A DNA stretch of 64,000 bases from Spirochaetia bacterium. Lineage in GTDB: Bacteria > Spirochaetota > Spirochaetia > Sphaerochaetales > Sphaerochaetaceae. Both the position numbers and the translations under genes were made by a program. This document shows positions 34,423-43,272 of the stretch, piece after piece. The notes under the pieces were generated by a model. It saw nothing but the letters and a program-made list of their open reading frames with translations. It ran no database searches and was not told where the DNA came from. Every line of letters starts with the position of its first letter. Positions within the stretch are counted from its first letter, which is position 1. The stretch spans positions 1,970,784 through 2,034,783 of the forward strand of contig JAKVOU010000001.1 in NCBI GenBank assembly GCA_022482625.1, in the 5' to 3' direction.

Positions 34423-35424
34423 CTAAAGCACGACCGGCTGATTTTTTTTCAACGATTCATTTATAGCCTTTGCAATTGCCATGGAAGCAACACCATCAGC
34501 TACTCCTACTCTGGCCTCTTTCTTACCAGCCAGCACATCAGTGACAAAAATTTGCATTTCATTCAAATAAGCATCCCTGAAGCGTTCAAGGAAACCGGGG
34601 AGTGTATTGACTGACATAGCATGGGGGGACAGGACAACTGTTGGATCCTGCTTAAGCTGTCCGACAAAAGTCGCCCCTTGCTCACAGACTATTTCAGTCC
34701 GTATATCATAACCATAGCTTGCATTTCTGCTCACTTCCAGAGTTGCAATCTTATCATTCTCAAACAAAATGGATATTGAAGCATGGTCAATATCACCGAT
34801 TTCTCCCAATTGTGGATAAAGGAGAACCCCACCTCTTGCATAGACTTCTTTTGCTTCACAACCAAAAAACCAACGGCAAAGGTCTATGTCATGGATTGCC
34901 ATATCAAATACCAATCCTCCTGAATGTTTTGCAAATTCAATCGGAGGACAACCGGGATCCCGGCCAATAGCCAAAATTGAAATAGGAGCTCCCAGTTTTC
35001 CACTTTCAATAGTCTTTTTAGCAGTCATATAACCTGCATCAAACCTTCTCATGAACCCCAATTGGACAAAAGCTTGCTTTTCCTGCTGAAGATCCTGCAA
35101 AGCTTTTGCTTCTGCCAAATCCAGAGAAAGAGGTTTCTCACAGAAAATCTTTTTACCAGCAAGTATTGCATCTCTCAGGCAGATAGCATGCATCGAGGTT
35201 GAAGAAGCAATGCAGACTGCTTCAATTTCCTCATCCGCGAGCATTTCCTTATAGTTTGTATAGGCCTTCACTTTTGGAAAAACTGATACAAACTTGTCAA
35301 GGGCTGCCGTCGACACATCAGATACGGCAACAAGTTCAGCTTCTGGAATATTTGCTGCCAAATTCGTTGCATGACGAGTCCCCAATCTTCCCAGACCGAT
35401 TACGCCACATTTAACCTTTTTCAT
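34423..35424 (-). CDS. Gfo/Idh/MocA dehydrogenase in the inositol ABC operon
   Basis: 333 residues. NAD-binding GVIGLGRLGTRHA near 7-19, EKP in KIFCEKPLSLD near 95, and MAIHDIDLCRWF with the conserved Asp/His. It resembles IolG and probably oxidises the imported inositol or an isomer. Placed between the ATPase and permease genes with about 10-base gaps, it is clearly in the same transcript. With 20938 and 27334 this makes three paralogous dehydrogenases under one operator type, suggesting myo-, scyllo- or chiro-inositol specialisation. Confidence 0.88.
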   Translation of the reverse strand: MKKVKCGVIGLGRLGTRHATNLAANIPEAELVAVSDVSTAALDKFVSVFPKVKAYTNYKEMLADEEIEAVCIASSTSMHAICLRDAILAGKKIFCEKPLSLDLAEAKALQDLQQEKQAFVQLGFMRRFDAGYMTAKKTIESGKLGAPISILAIGRDPGCPPIEFAKHSGGLVFDMAIHDIDLCRWFFGCEAKEVYARGGVLLYPQLGEIGDIDHASISILFENDKIATLEVSRNASYGYDIRTEIVCEQGATFVGQLKQDPTVVLSPHAMSVNTLPGFLERFRDAYLNEMQIFVTDVLAGKKEARVGVADGVASMAIAKAINESLKKNQPVVL

Positions 35425-35434
35425 TTATTTCCTC

Positions 35435-36940
35435 TTATTTTGCTTTCAAACCTGATGCTGCATACATGATTTTTTCTTGGGTAAATTCAGGACGAGCAAA
35501 TTTACCTGTTATTGCTCCCTCATGCATAACAATAATTCGGTCCGCCATCCCCATGCATTCATCCATTTCAGAACTGACCATAATCACAGCCTTACCACTT
35601 TCAAGCAATGCATTGATAAGGTTGTAAACTTCAATTTTTGCTCCGACATCAATGCCACGGGTAGGTTCATCAATAATGAAAATATCTGCATGTGAAAGAA
35701 GCCATTTTGCAATAACGACCTTTTGCTGGTTACCACCGGAAAGGGAACTGGCAAGCGTATCTATCTTCGGAACCTTGATTCTCATATCCTTGACAGCTTT
35801 TTCCGTATCCTTGCGACATTTTTCAACATTGAGCCACCCTTTTTTTGTATAGCTAGGCAAAGCAACCAACGTCGAATTGAACTCAACAGAACGGAGAAGA
35901 ATCAAGCCTTGGGCTTTTCTGTCTTCAGTCAAAAAGGCAATCCCTGCCGATATAGAATCCTTTGGGTTCTTAATCTTTACTTTTTGTCCTCTGACAAAAA
36001 CTTCTCCGGATGTAATCAGATCTGCTCCGGTGACGCCTCGCATTACTTCTGTTCTGCCAGCTCCGACAAGCCCTGCAAAACCAAGCAATTCACCTGCATA
36101 TGCCGTAAAACTGACGTCATGGTATACACCCTTATGGGTCAACCCCTTGACTTCCAACAATGGTTCTCCCTTTGTAAAAGTTTTCTTTGGATATTTCTGT
36201 TTGATGTCATGGCCAACCATCATGGAAACCATCTGGTCAATACTTACTTCAGAAATAGGAATGGAATCCTTGACAAGGCATCCATCCCGCAGGACAGTCA
36301 GACTATCGCAAACGGATTTTATCTCTGCCAACCTATGGGAAATAAAGATAATAGTAACCCCCATCTGTTTCAGTTTACCAATGATCTTAAACAATTCGGA
36401 AGTTTCTTTTTCAGAAAGAGCAGCTGTCGGTTCATCCATGATGACCAATTTTGCATTGGTTCGTACCGCTTTGCAAATCTCTATCATCTGTCTGGTTCCG
36501 ACTCCGAGTTTTCTTAATTCAGTACGGGGATCTACATGCAAATTAAATTCTTTAAGAAGTTCAACAGCTACTTCCAATTGCTTTTCGCGATTGATAATAC
36601 CTTTCTGTAGCTCAATTTCCCTTCCCAAAAAAAGATTTTCCATGACTGACATATAAGGAACCTGTTGCAATTCCTGATAAATACAGGCAATACCCAATTC
36701 CATTGATTTTGCCGGAGTCAGGGAAGAAAAACTCTGCCCATTAAAAATGATTTTTCCTGAAGTCGGGGCATGCGCTCCTGCCAGTGCTTTTATGAGAGTA
36801 GATTTCCCTGCACCATTTTCTCCGATGAGACCTCGGACTTCACCTTCTTGAACCTTGATACTGACCTTATCCAACGCTGTAACACCTGGATAAATTTTTG
36901 TAATTTCATCAAGTTCAAGCAATGTCTTACCACTACTCAC
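35435..36940 (-). CDS. ABC transporter ATP-binding protein, RbsA/MglA type
   Basis: 501 residues with two ABC domains. Domain 1 has Walker A GENGAGKS and VIMDEPTAALSEKE; domain 2 has LSGGNQQKVVIAKWL and IDEPTRGIDVGAK. It powers uptake through the RbsC-like permease. The start is a GTG at 36940 with AGGAGGAGG just before it; the frame runs on to a TTG at 36985 but has no signal there. It is the first gene of the operon ATPase-dehydrogenase-permease-binding protein. Confidence 0.92.
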   Translation of the reverse strand: MSSGKTLLELDEITKIYPGVTALDKVSIKVQEGEVRGLIGENGAGKSTLIKALAGAHAPTSGKIIFNGQSFSSLTPAKSMELGIACIYQELQQVPYMSVMENLFLGREIELQKGIINREKQLEVAVELLKEFNLHVDPRTELRKLGVGTRQMIEICKAVRTNAKLVIMDEPTAALSEKETSELFKIIGKLKQMGVTIIFISHRLAEIKSVCDSLTVLRDGCLVKDSIPISEVSIDQMVSMMVGHDIKQKYPKKTFTKGEPLLEVKGLTHKGVYHDVSFTAYAGELLGFAGLVGAGRTEVMRGVTGADLITSGEVFVRGQKVKIKNPKDSISAGIAFLTEDRKAQGLILLRSVEFNSTLVALPSYTKKGWLNVEKCRKDTEKAVKDMRIKVPKIDTLASSLSGGNQQKVVIAKWLLSHADIFIIDEPTRGIDVGAKIEVYNLINALLESGKAVIMVSSEMDECMGMADRIIVMHEGAITGKFARPEFTQEKIMYAASGLKAK

Positions 36941-37033
36941 AACCCTCCTCCTTTTATTTCCAACAAACCGGGCTCTGAAGTACAAACCTCAAAGCACATT
37001 TTAAAAGTCCAGTTCTACACCTCCGAAAAAAAC

Positions 37034-37085
37034 TGAAAACGTTACCAATAATCATATATTTACCCCAGAAATCCGAAGTCGTCAA
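37034..37085 (-). promoter_or_regulatory. Promoter and LacI-type operator of the inositol ABC operon
   Basis: On the minus strand TTGACG (37080-37085), 17 bases, TAAATA (37057-37062), then the operator ATTGGTAACGTTTTCA (37034-37049), the same order as at the iol operon. Confidence 0.65.
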
Positions 37086-37677
37086 GAAAAAATTAAAAAA
37101 TCTTTTTTATCGATAATAAATTATCTTATTTTTTAAAAATATGTATTTTACAAAACATAAGGCAGAAAAAAAATTTATAATACTTTTATTAAGCAATTAA
37201 AAAGAATACATATATAGCGTGTAAAAGTTGATTAATATTTTGCTTTCATATTTTGTATTCTAAGACAAAATTTCTCAATATTGTTGTTAAAAATACTATA
37301 TTCAAGTTTCATTTAAAATATGAAATCTTATTCAATAATATTTATATCCATTATAATATACATATAATTATAAATTTTATATGAAATTATTTTTTTAAAT
37401 AAAAATTTAAAAATAACAAATTCATATATAAGGAAAATAAAGAATTATTTTCTCTTTATGACAAATTATCACACATTACAGAAAATAACATAAGCCCATA
37501 GTAATTCAATTCATTTGGTATACATCTACGATACCACTACATATAGTGTTAATAAATATCTCTTCTTTTTTACATTTTATTGTTTTGTCTTTTTCATATA
37601 TTTTTTTTTGCAAAAAAACATTTATTTAAAATCCTAATACAAACACAGAAATCCTTGAAATTTTCCCTTTTTTCTCT
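37086..37677. other. Extremely AT-rich intergenic region
   Basis: About 590 bases of mostly A and T with long homopolymer runs between two divergent units. No gene, RNA or clear repeat is visible. Confidence 0.5.
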
Positions 37678-37749
37678 TTGGAACCGTTTCTATTTTTTCT
37701 TGAATTCTTGCTTTATTTTCTTTACCACAGGATTATTTTCGGCTATCAT
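37678..37749 (+). promoter_or_regulatory. Promoter of the lacI gene at 37756 with a possible upstream operator
   Basis: TTTACC (37721-37726), 17 bases, TATCAT (37744-37749), then six bases and the ATG, so the mRNA should be leaderless. TTGGAACCGTTTC (37678-37690) upstream looks like a LacI-type operator and partly resembles the inositol regulon site. Confidence 0.5.
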
Positions 37750-37755
37750 AGCAAC

Positions 37756-38790
37756 ATGAAGCAGATTACAATAAAGGACATTGCGAAGCAGGCCGGTGTA
37801 AGTATATCGACGGTTTCACGGTGTCTGAATGATAGCCCGATGGCGAACAGCAAGACAAAGGAACGTGTATTGCAGATTGCTGATGAACAGGGTTTTGAAT
37901 TCAATGCAGGAGCCCGTTCCCTGGTAAAATGTGAAACAAAGACAATCGGCATAGTCTTGCCAAAAAACTTCAGCGACATTTCTGTCAACGTCTATCACAG
38001 CCAGTTGCTCAACGACATACAGACAAATATCCAAGAAAAAGGTTTCGATCTGCTCCTTACCTATGAGTTCAATGATATCACGGGCAAAAATAATATTATC
38101 AGACTTGTGTCGACCAACAAAGTTGACGGTCTGATCATGGTAGTCGAAACTTTGGATAAAAAAACCAAAAAATTCCTCGAATCTGCCGATATTCCCATAG
38201 TCTATTGTCATTATCCACCGAATCCGGAAGAGGATACGAAGAGAGATATGATTTACACTGACCACTTCCACGGAGGGTATCTGGCAGCAACAGCACTTAT
38301 CAGAAACGGTTGTACGAGCCTTACTTTTATCGGAGATATCGACGATCATATCGAATTCAATTTGCGATATGAAGGTTTCATGGCAGCAGCAAACAAATAT
38401 CATTGCAAGGTACTTGCCTTGGAATGCAAAAGGACACAGGAAGATGCAAAGCAACTGGTTCTTCATGAATATAAACGAATCATGGAAACACAAGCTGTTT
38501 TTGCCATCAGTGACCTTCTGGCAATAGGAGCCATGACCGCCTTGCAACAAAAAGGAATCAATATACCGCAGGATATCAGTATCCTTGGTTATGATGACAG
38601 TGAATTCTGCAGGATGTTTACGCCTATGTTGTCCACCATACACCAACCAAAGGAAGATTTGGCCTTCATGACCTGTGAACGTCTGTTCTTTCTGATAAGA
38701 AAAAACAAAAAAGGAGAGTCTTCCCGGCCGAAACATATAAGCATCCAACCTATTTTGGTCGAAAGGCAATCAACAGCAAAAAGAAATTGA
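37756..38790 (+). CDS. LacI family transcriptional regulator
   Basis: 344 residues. The helix-turn-helix (ITIKDIAKQAGVSISTVSRCLN) starts at residue 4 and is followed by a ligand-binding domain (TIGIVLPKNF, AISDLLAIGAMTAL, DISILGYDDSEF). The frame is open upstream to 37678, but those residues precede the family N-terminus; the ATG at 37756 has no ribosome binding site and lies six bases after a -10. Target genes are uncertain: it stands between the inositol ABC operon and an amino acid ABC operon. Confidence 0.88.
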   Translation: MKQITIKDIAKQAGVSISTVSRCLNDSPMANSKTKERVLQIADEQGFEFNAGARSLVKCETKTIGIVLPKNFSDISVNVYHSQLLNDIQTNIQEKGFDLLLTYEFNDITGKNNIIRLVSTNKVDGLIMVVETLDKKTKKFLESADIPIVYCHYPPNPEEDTKRDMIYTDHFHGGYLAATALIRNGCTSLTFIGDIDDHIEFNLRYEGFMAAANKYHCKVLALECKRTQEDAKQLVLHEYKRIMETQAVFAISDLLAIGAMTALQQKGINIPQDISILGYDDSEFCRMFTPMLSTIHQPKEDLAFMTCERLFFLIRKNKKGESSRPKHISIQPILVERQSTAKRN

Positions 38791-39043
38791 CAATTACTCC
38801 TTTTATTGCATCGGCCGAAGGGTAATTATGGAAAATTTATAGTAACCGATTTTGATATTATTAAAAAAAACATGCAATATGGAGAGCATCTGACCAGTTT
38901 TTTTACAACTCAATTGAATTATATTTGTCATAAAGTACGTATAATCAGTAGTTATAGACGAAAATTTGCAATATCAAAAATTTTGTTATAACTTCCTGTT
39001 TCTGCTCCTTGAAAAAACTCTCCAAAACAAATCTAATGGTAAG

Positions 39044-39096
39044 TGGATAAGACAACGGTGTCTGCTAACAGGCAAATACCGTTGTTTTTTTATCCA
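39044..39096 (+). promoter_or_regulatory. Attenuator-like hairpin in the leader of the amino acid ABC operon
   Basis: CAACGGT (39053-39059) pairs with ACCGTTG (39078-39084), with an inner GTCTG/CAGGC stem, followed by seven T residues: a good intrinsic terminator, yet it lies between the leader and the ribosome binding site of 39110. The arms extend as TGGATAA (39044-39050) and TTATCCA (39090-39096). CCTGTT at 38995-39000 could pair with AACAGG in the hairpin as an antiterminator. The rest of 38791-39043 has no gene and no known riboswitch I can recognise. Confidence 0.55.
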
Positions 39097-39109
39097 AGGA
39101 GCATCAGCA

Positions 39110-39853
39110 ATGGGAAACATTATCAGTTTTGAACACTTGAATATGCGTTATGGAGACTTGGAAGTACTCAAGGATATTACGCTCTCTTTGGCAGAGGGCT
39201 CAAAAACTGTCATTATCGGACCTTCAGGATCTGGGAAAAGTACAATGCTCCGTTGCATGAATCTCTTTGAAAGGCCACAGAAGGGAAAGGTAATCGTCGA
39301 TGGTGTCGATCTGATGAACCTGAAATCAAAACAATTATGCCAAGTAAGACAATCAATGGGAATGGTATTTCAATCCTTCAACCTTTACCCACACCTGACT
39401 GTATTGGATAACTTGACCCTTGCATGCAGGATTTTGAAAAAAGAAAAAAAGGAACAGGCAGAAAAACGGGCCATGCAACATCTTGAAGCCGTTGGATTGG
39501 CTGAGAAAAGGGACAGTTATCCTTCCCAGCTTTCAGGAGGACAACAGCAAAGGGTCGCCATTGCAAGAGCACTGACTATGGAACCTAAAGTACTGTTATT
39601 CGACGAACCGACCAGTGCGTTGGATCCTGAAATGATCAGTGAAGTGCTGGATATCATGCAGAAGGTTGCACAACAGAACATCACAATGGTTGTGGTAACC
39701 CATGAAATGGGTTTTGCCTCAAATATTGCAGATAGGGTCCTTTTCTTGGATCAGGGTGTCATATCTGAAGATGGAACCCCTGAAGAAGTTTTTAATCATC
39801 CAAAGCATGAAAGGACAAAACAGTTCCTGTCAAAGATTCTTAAAAGCGCGTAG
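39110..39853 (+). CDS. Polar amino acid ABC transporter ATP-binding protein, GlnQ type
   Basis: 247 residues. Walker [10 protein letters not shown] near 35-43, ABC signature [15 protein letters not shown], Walker [15 protein letters not shown] and the switch His in [10 protein letters not shown]. The family imports glutamine, glutamate, aspartate, arginine, histidine or cystine. The frame is open from 38966, but the ATG at 39110 has AAGGAG at a proper distance and matches the family start. It is the first gene of a four-gene operon. Confidence 0.92.
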   Translation: MGNIISFEHLNMRYGDLEVLKDITLSLAEGSKTVIIGPSGSGKSTMLRCMNLFERPQKGKVIVDGVDLMNLKSKQLCQVRQSMGMVFQSFNLYPHLTVLDNLTLACRILKKEKKEQAEKRAMQHLEAVGLAEKRDSYPSQLSGGQQQRVAIARALTMEPKVLLFDEPTSALDPEMISEVLDIMQKVAQQNITMVVVTHEMGFASNIADRVLFLDQGVISEDGTPEEVFNHPKHERTKQFLSKILKSA

Positions 39854-39905
39854 TAAGGCTGTCTTTTCAAGACAGACAAGTCAATACCTTAGGAGAGGGA
39901 AAAAT

Positions 39906-40697
39906 ATGAAAAAAATCATTGCAATCGGAGCGATGGCTCTGCTGTCAGCAGTAGCACTTTTTGCAAACGGAACAACCGAAACAGCACCAAAAACCGAAGT
40001 TGACAAAATCAAGGCCAGGGGCGTCTTTACTGTCGGGTGTAAGGAAGATGTACCTAATTTCGGATATAAGAATATCCAGACCGGCAAGGTAGAAGGATTT
40101 GAAATAGACTTGGCAAACAAGATCGGTGAAAAGATTCTTGGGCCAAATCCAAAGATTGATTTTGTCGGAGTTACAGCAAAAACGAGAGGGCCTTTGCTTG
40201 ATACAGGTGAACTCGATGCAGTCGTAGCAACTTTCACGGTGACCGATGAAAGAAGGAAAAGCTGGGATTTCTCTGATATCTATTATGTCGATTCCGTTGC
40301 AGTCATGGTAAAGAAAAGCAATGGATTTAAATCCTTCAAGGATCTTGATGGAAAAACAATAGGTGTTGCCCAATCCTCAACGACCAAGAAAAGCTTGGAA
40401 GCAGAAGCACAGAAAGAAGGCATTACACTCAAGTATAGCGAATTTGCCACATATCCTGAAATCAAAGTTGCCCTTGACTCTGGAAGAATTGATGCCTTCA
40501 GCGTTGATCTTTCGATCCTTGCAGGTTATATGGAAGATTCCTGTATGTTGCTTCCAGAACGTTTTGCACCCCAGCAGTATGGTGCAGCTGTCAAGAAGGG
40601 TAATGCAGCATTGCTGAAAGTAATCAATGATACAATCGAGGAACTCAAAGCAAGCGGAGAATTGGACAAGATGCAGGAAAACTGGCATCTCAAATAA
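39906..40697 (+). CDS. Amino acid ABC transporter substrate-binding protein
   Basis: 263 residues with a signal peptide ending ALFANG near residue 19 and a Thr-rich linker. Family 3 binding-protein features include the start of the domain GVFTVGCKEDVPNFGYKN, FEIDLANKIGEK and VVATFTVTDERRKSWDFSD. Resembles PEB1/GltI-type proteins that bind acidic or other polar amino acids. The upstream frame extends back into the ATPase gene, but GGAGAGG and the signal sequence fix the start at 39906. Confidence 0.9.
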   Translation: MKKIIAIGAMALLSAVALFANGTTETAPKTEVDKIKARGVFTVGCKEDVPNFGYKNIQTGKVEGFEIDLANKIGEKILGPNPKIDFVGVTAKTRGPLLDTGELDAVVATFTVTDERRKSWDFSDIYYVDSVAVMVKKSNGFKSFKDLDGKTIGVAQSSTTKKSLEAEAQKEGITLKYSEFATYPEIKVALDSGRIDAFSVDLSILAGYMEDSCMLLPERFAPQQYGAAVKKGNAALLKVINDTIEELKASGELDKMQENWHLK

Positions 40698-40729
40698 ACT
40701 GTCCGTCATAAGCAACTGAGGGGATTCGT

Positions 40730-41398
40730 ATGTTCAGACTTTGGATGTGGCAAGAACTCTTTGCCCACTTCGATATATTTTTGTCAGGCTTTGCCAAGAC
40801 CATCTTGATTTCTGTCTTGGCATTGCTATTGACCTTTGCCATCGGGATTCTGGTAGGACTACTGAGAGTAAGCGGCAAGAAAGCTGTCAAAACTATCTGC
40901 CAAGGCTATATCAGTTTCTTCCAGAATACCCCGTTGGTCGTACAGGTATTCTTTTTTTACAATGTACTACCTAGGTTGGGCATCATGCTCTCACCTTTTA
41001 TTCTTGGATGCATTTCCCTAGGACTGTACACAGGTGCTTTTGCTGCTTCTATCGTTGAAGCAGCAATCCAAGCTGTTCCCATAGGACAGATGGAAGCGGC
41101 GGCCTCGCAGGGGTTTCCTTTTCTCACTGCAATGCGATTGATAATCCTTCCGCAGGCTCTCAAGATTGCCATGCCTCCGATGGCAAACCAGTCTGTAAAC
41201 TTGATCAAGAATTCTTCAGTTTTGGCGCTTATAGCCGGTGGAGAACTTATGTACAGATCTGACAGTTTTGCAGCTGATGCATCAATTTATGGCCCTACTT
41301 TCATTGTAGTCGGTGTTCTTTATCTGATTATCTGCCTACCTTTATCCACTTATGCACGGAACATGGAAGAGCGGCTCAAAAAGGGAGCAGCAAAATGA
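40730..41398 (+). CDS. Amino acid ABC transporter permease (first)
   Basis: 222 residues with five or so membrane helices. The HisM/GlnP family EAA loop reads GQMEAAASQGFPFLTAMRLIILPQA near 120-145. The four-base overlap with the next permease (ATGA) indicates coupled translation and a heterodimeric channel. Confidence 0.9.
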   Translation: MFRLWMWQELFAHFDIFLSGFAKTILISVLALLLTFAIGILVGLLRVSGKKAVKTICQGYISFFQNTPLVVQVFFFYNVLPRLGIMLSPFILGCISLGLYTGAFAASIVEAAIQAVPIGQMEAAASQGFPFLTAMRLIILPQALKIAMPPMANQSVNLIKNSSVLALIAGGELMYRSDSFAADASIYGPTFIVVGVLYLIICLPLSTYARNMEERLKKGAAK

Positions 41399-42066
41399 AT
41401 CTTTTCTCACCCTATACACTGCCTGAAGTTCTTATATTCCTGCTGAAAGGTCTGCGGATGACTCTTTTCATAGCAGGCATATCCATAGGTTTGTCTTTCG
41501 TTTTCGGTGCCATACTCGGAATCGGCAGGCAAATGGGAAAAGGCATCTTCCATAAGATTTGTGCCTTGTATATTGAATGTGTAAGAAACATGCCGCTTCT
41601 TCTTTATATTCTTGCATTCAGATTTACGATGCCGACTTATATCGGTAACTATAAGATTCAGAATAAACCGGTTGCCTCGGCAATCCTTGCCATGACAGTC
41701 TTCACTTCTGCCATGGTTGCAGAAATTATCAGGGGTGGATTGAATTCAATCCCAAAGGGCCAATGGGAAGCTGCTGCATCACAGGGATTCACAAGAAGTC
41801 AGACCTTGATTCATATAATACTACCTCAGGCTGTGCGGAACATCCTCGTCCCCATGGTCGGTCAATTCGTGACCTGTATCAAGGATACATCGTTCTGTGC
41901 TGTTGTCGGTATCGGAGAATTGATGATGAACACGACAATCATCATGGGAAAATTCAAGTTCGCAGACCAAGTCATAGTACTTTATGCTATTACAGCTTTT
42001 ATCTACTATCTGATCAATATACTTCTCATGCATGTTTCACAAAGACTATTCAAGAAACCTTGTTGA
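41395..42066 (+). CDS. Amino acid ABC transporter permease (second)
   Basis: 223 residues, paralogous to the previous protein, with EAA loop KGQWEAAASQGFTRSQTLIHIILPQA, described in part, near 120-145. Completes a GlnQ/GltI/GlnP-type importer. Ends ahead of a strong terminator. Confidence 0.9.
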   Translation: MNLFSPYTLPEVLIFLLKGLRMTLFIAGISIGLSFVFGAILGIGRQMGKGIFHKICALYIECVRNMPLLLYILAFRFTMPTYIGNYKIQNKPVASAILAMTVFTSAMVAEIIRGGLNSIPKGQWEAAASQGFTRSQTLIHIILPQAVRNILVPMVGQFVTCIKDTSFCAVVGIGELMMNTTIIMGKFKFADQVIVLYAITAFIYYLINILLMHVSQRLFKKPC

Positions 42067-42093
42067 TCAAGAGGGTTACCTCTTTATGATATT

Positions 42094-42133
42094 GCAGGCA
42101 GACTGAAACGAATCCCCGGTCTGCCTGCTTTTT
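42094..42133. terminator. Terminator between the amino acid permease and KDPG aldolase genes
   Basis: GCAGGCAGAC (42094-42103) pairs perfectly with GTCTGCCTGC (42119-42128), followed by TTTTT. Probably serves both converging genes. Confidence 0.85.
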
Positions 42134-42135
42134 AT

Positions 42136-43098
42136 TTATTTCCTGACCAGATGAATTGCAAACCCTGCAATTTCCTGTTCAAGGTATGCTACCGTCGTCG
42201 CGCCCTTTCCATCTTTCCTGATGGACTCCTGACGAGGTGTAAACCCAAACTGTGCAAGGTAATGGATAGAACGGTCAACATCAATGCAAGAGAAACCCAA
42301 ATGTCCGTTGGCTCCATAAAAAGAAGTATGCATCAATTCAATCTTATCATCCATGAAGGTAGAAGATTTGCCGATTTTCTGGACCATACCAAAAGCTTCA
42401 AAGCTCTTTGCCGCCTTTGATGCAAGTTGTTCATCTGCATTGTTGATTCCGACATGAACCAAAGAAAAACCTTGCAGAGCCAATTCTGCATCCTTGGATT
42501 TCTTTGTTATTTCTTCCCAGTTGCCACTGCTGATCAAATCAGATTTGACCATCCAGGAACCACCTACACAAAGTACGTTCGGAGCTTTTGCATAATCGGT
42601 AACATTCTGAAGTCCGATACCACCGGTAGGCATGAACTTCAATGAAGGAAATGGTCCTCCCAAATTCTTCAGCATATTGACCCCGCCGCTTGCCTCTGCA
42701 GGGAAAAATTTCAAAACAGATAATCCTGCAGCAATTCCCTTCTGGATATCAGAGGGCGTACAGACACCAGGACAAATAGGTATGCCTTTGCCAAGGCACC
42801 ATGAAACAAGTGTTTCATCATATCCGGGAGATACAATGAAGCGAGCACCGGCTGCGATAGCCTTTGCCGCATTCTCAACAGAAAGTACTGTCCCTGCCCC
42901 AACCAGCATCTCCGGATAAGCTTTACAGATCCGTCGTATTGCTTCTTCCGCAGCAGCCGTACGGAAAGTAACTTCTGCAGCAGGGATTCCACCTTTGATC
43001 AAAGCTCCGGCCAAGGCTTCTGCATCTGCTGCATCATCAATCTTGACAACAGGAATGATTCCAATTTCATGCACTTTCTGATAGAAATCTTCAAACAT
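42136..43098 (-). CDS. kdgA: KDPG/KHG aldolase fused to a C-terminal VOC-like domain
   Basis: 320 residues, against about 210 for ordinary KDPG aldolase. Residues 1-205 contain Glu42 (AEVTFRT) and Schiff-base Lys130 (VLKFFPAE), matching Glu45 and Lys133 of the E. coli enzyme; it splits 2-keto-3-deoxy-6-phosphogluconate into pyruvate and glyceraldehyde 3-phosphate. Residues from about 206 (FSLVHVGIN) to the end (IAGFAIHLVRK) look like a glyoxalase/VOC domain with possible His ligands in LVHVG and NGHLGF. Its role is unknown. AAGGAG precedes the ATG at 43098. It is divergent from kdgK with a shared control region. Confidence 0.88.
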   Translation of the reverse strand: MFEDFYQKVHEIGIIPVVKIDDAADAEALAGALIKGGIPAAEVTFRTAAAEEAIRRICKAYPEMLVGAGTVLSVENAAKAIAAGARFIVSPGYDETLVSWCLGKGIPICPGVCTPSDIQKGIAAGLSVLKFFPAEASGGVNMLKNLGGPFPSLKFMPTGGIGLQNVTDYAKAPNVLCVGGSWMVKSDLISSGNWEEITKKSKDAELALQGFSLVHVGINNADEQLASKAAKSFEAFGMVQKIGKSSTFMDDKIELMHTSFYGANGHLGFSCIDVDRSIHYLAQFGFTPRQESIRKDGKGATTVAYLEQEIAGFAIHLVRK

Positions 43099-43117
43099 AC
43101 TGACTCTCCTTAAAAAA

Positions 43118-43168
43118 ATGAAACATTGTTCCAAAAATATTGACAATGGAAAGAATACACCCTAACAT
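43118..43168. promoter_or_regulatory. Divergent kdgA/kdgK promoters with a KdgR-like box
   Basis: Plus strand: TTGACA (43140-43145), 17 bases, TAACAT (43163-43168) for kdgK. Minus strand: TTGTCA (43141-43146), 17 bases, TTTCAT (43118-43123) for kdgA, so the two -35 boxes overlap almost completely. TGAAACATTGTTCCA (43119-43133) is one base away from the enterobacterial KdgR palindrome and covers the kdgA -10. Confidence 0.6.
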
Positions 43169-43174
43169 TAAGAA

Positions 43175-43272
43175 AAGCAAGTTCCTGTTGCTTTTTCTTT
43201 TACAAGTTTTTGCAACAGAACCAATCTCTTACGCAAGGAGGAAACAAGGCCTCACGGACCTTGACACAAAAC
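43175..43272 (+). other. Structured kdgK leader
   Basis: The predicted mRNA starts near 43175. GTTCCTGTTGC (43181-43191) can pair with GCAACAGAAC (43212-43221). A strong AAGGAGG lies at 43235-43241, 31 bases before the ATG, and CAAGG (43245-43249) can pair with CCTTG (43259-43263), which would bring it within about 12 bases. A TTG at 43261 in frame is an alternative start. Confidence 0.35.

Noticed and set aside
38806-38991. 61-codon open frame before the amino acid ABC leader
   Set aside because: No ribosome binding site or protein features; it overlaps the presumed leader/promoter region.
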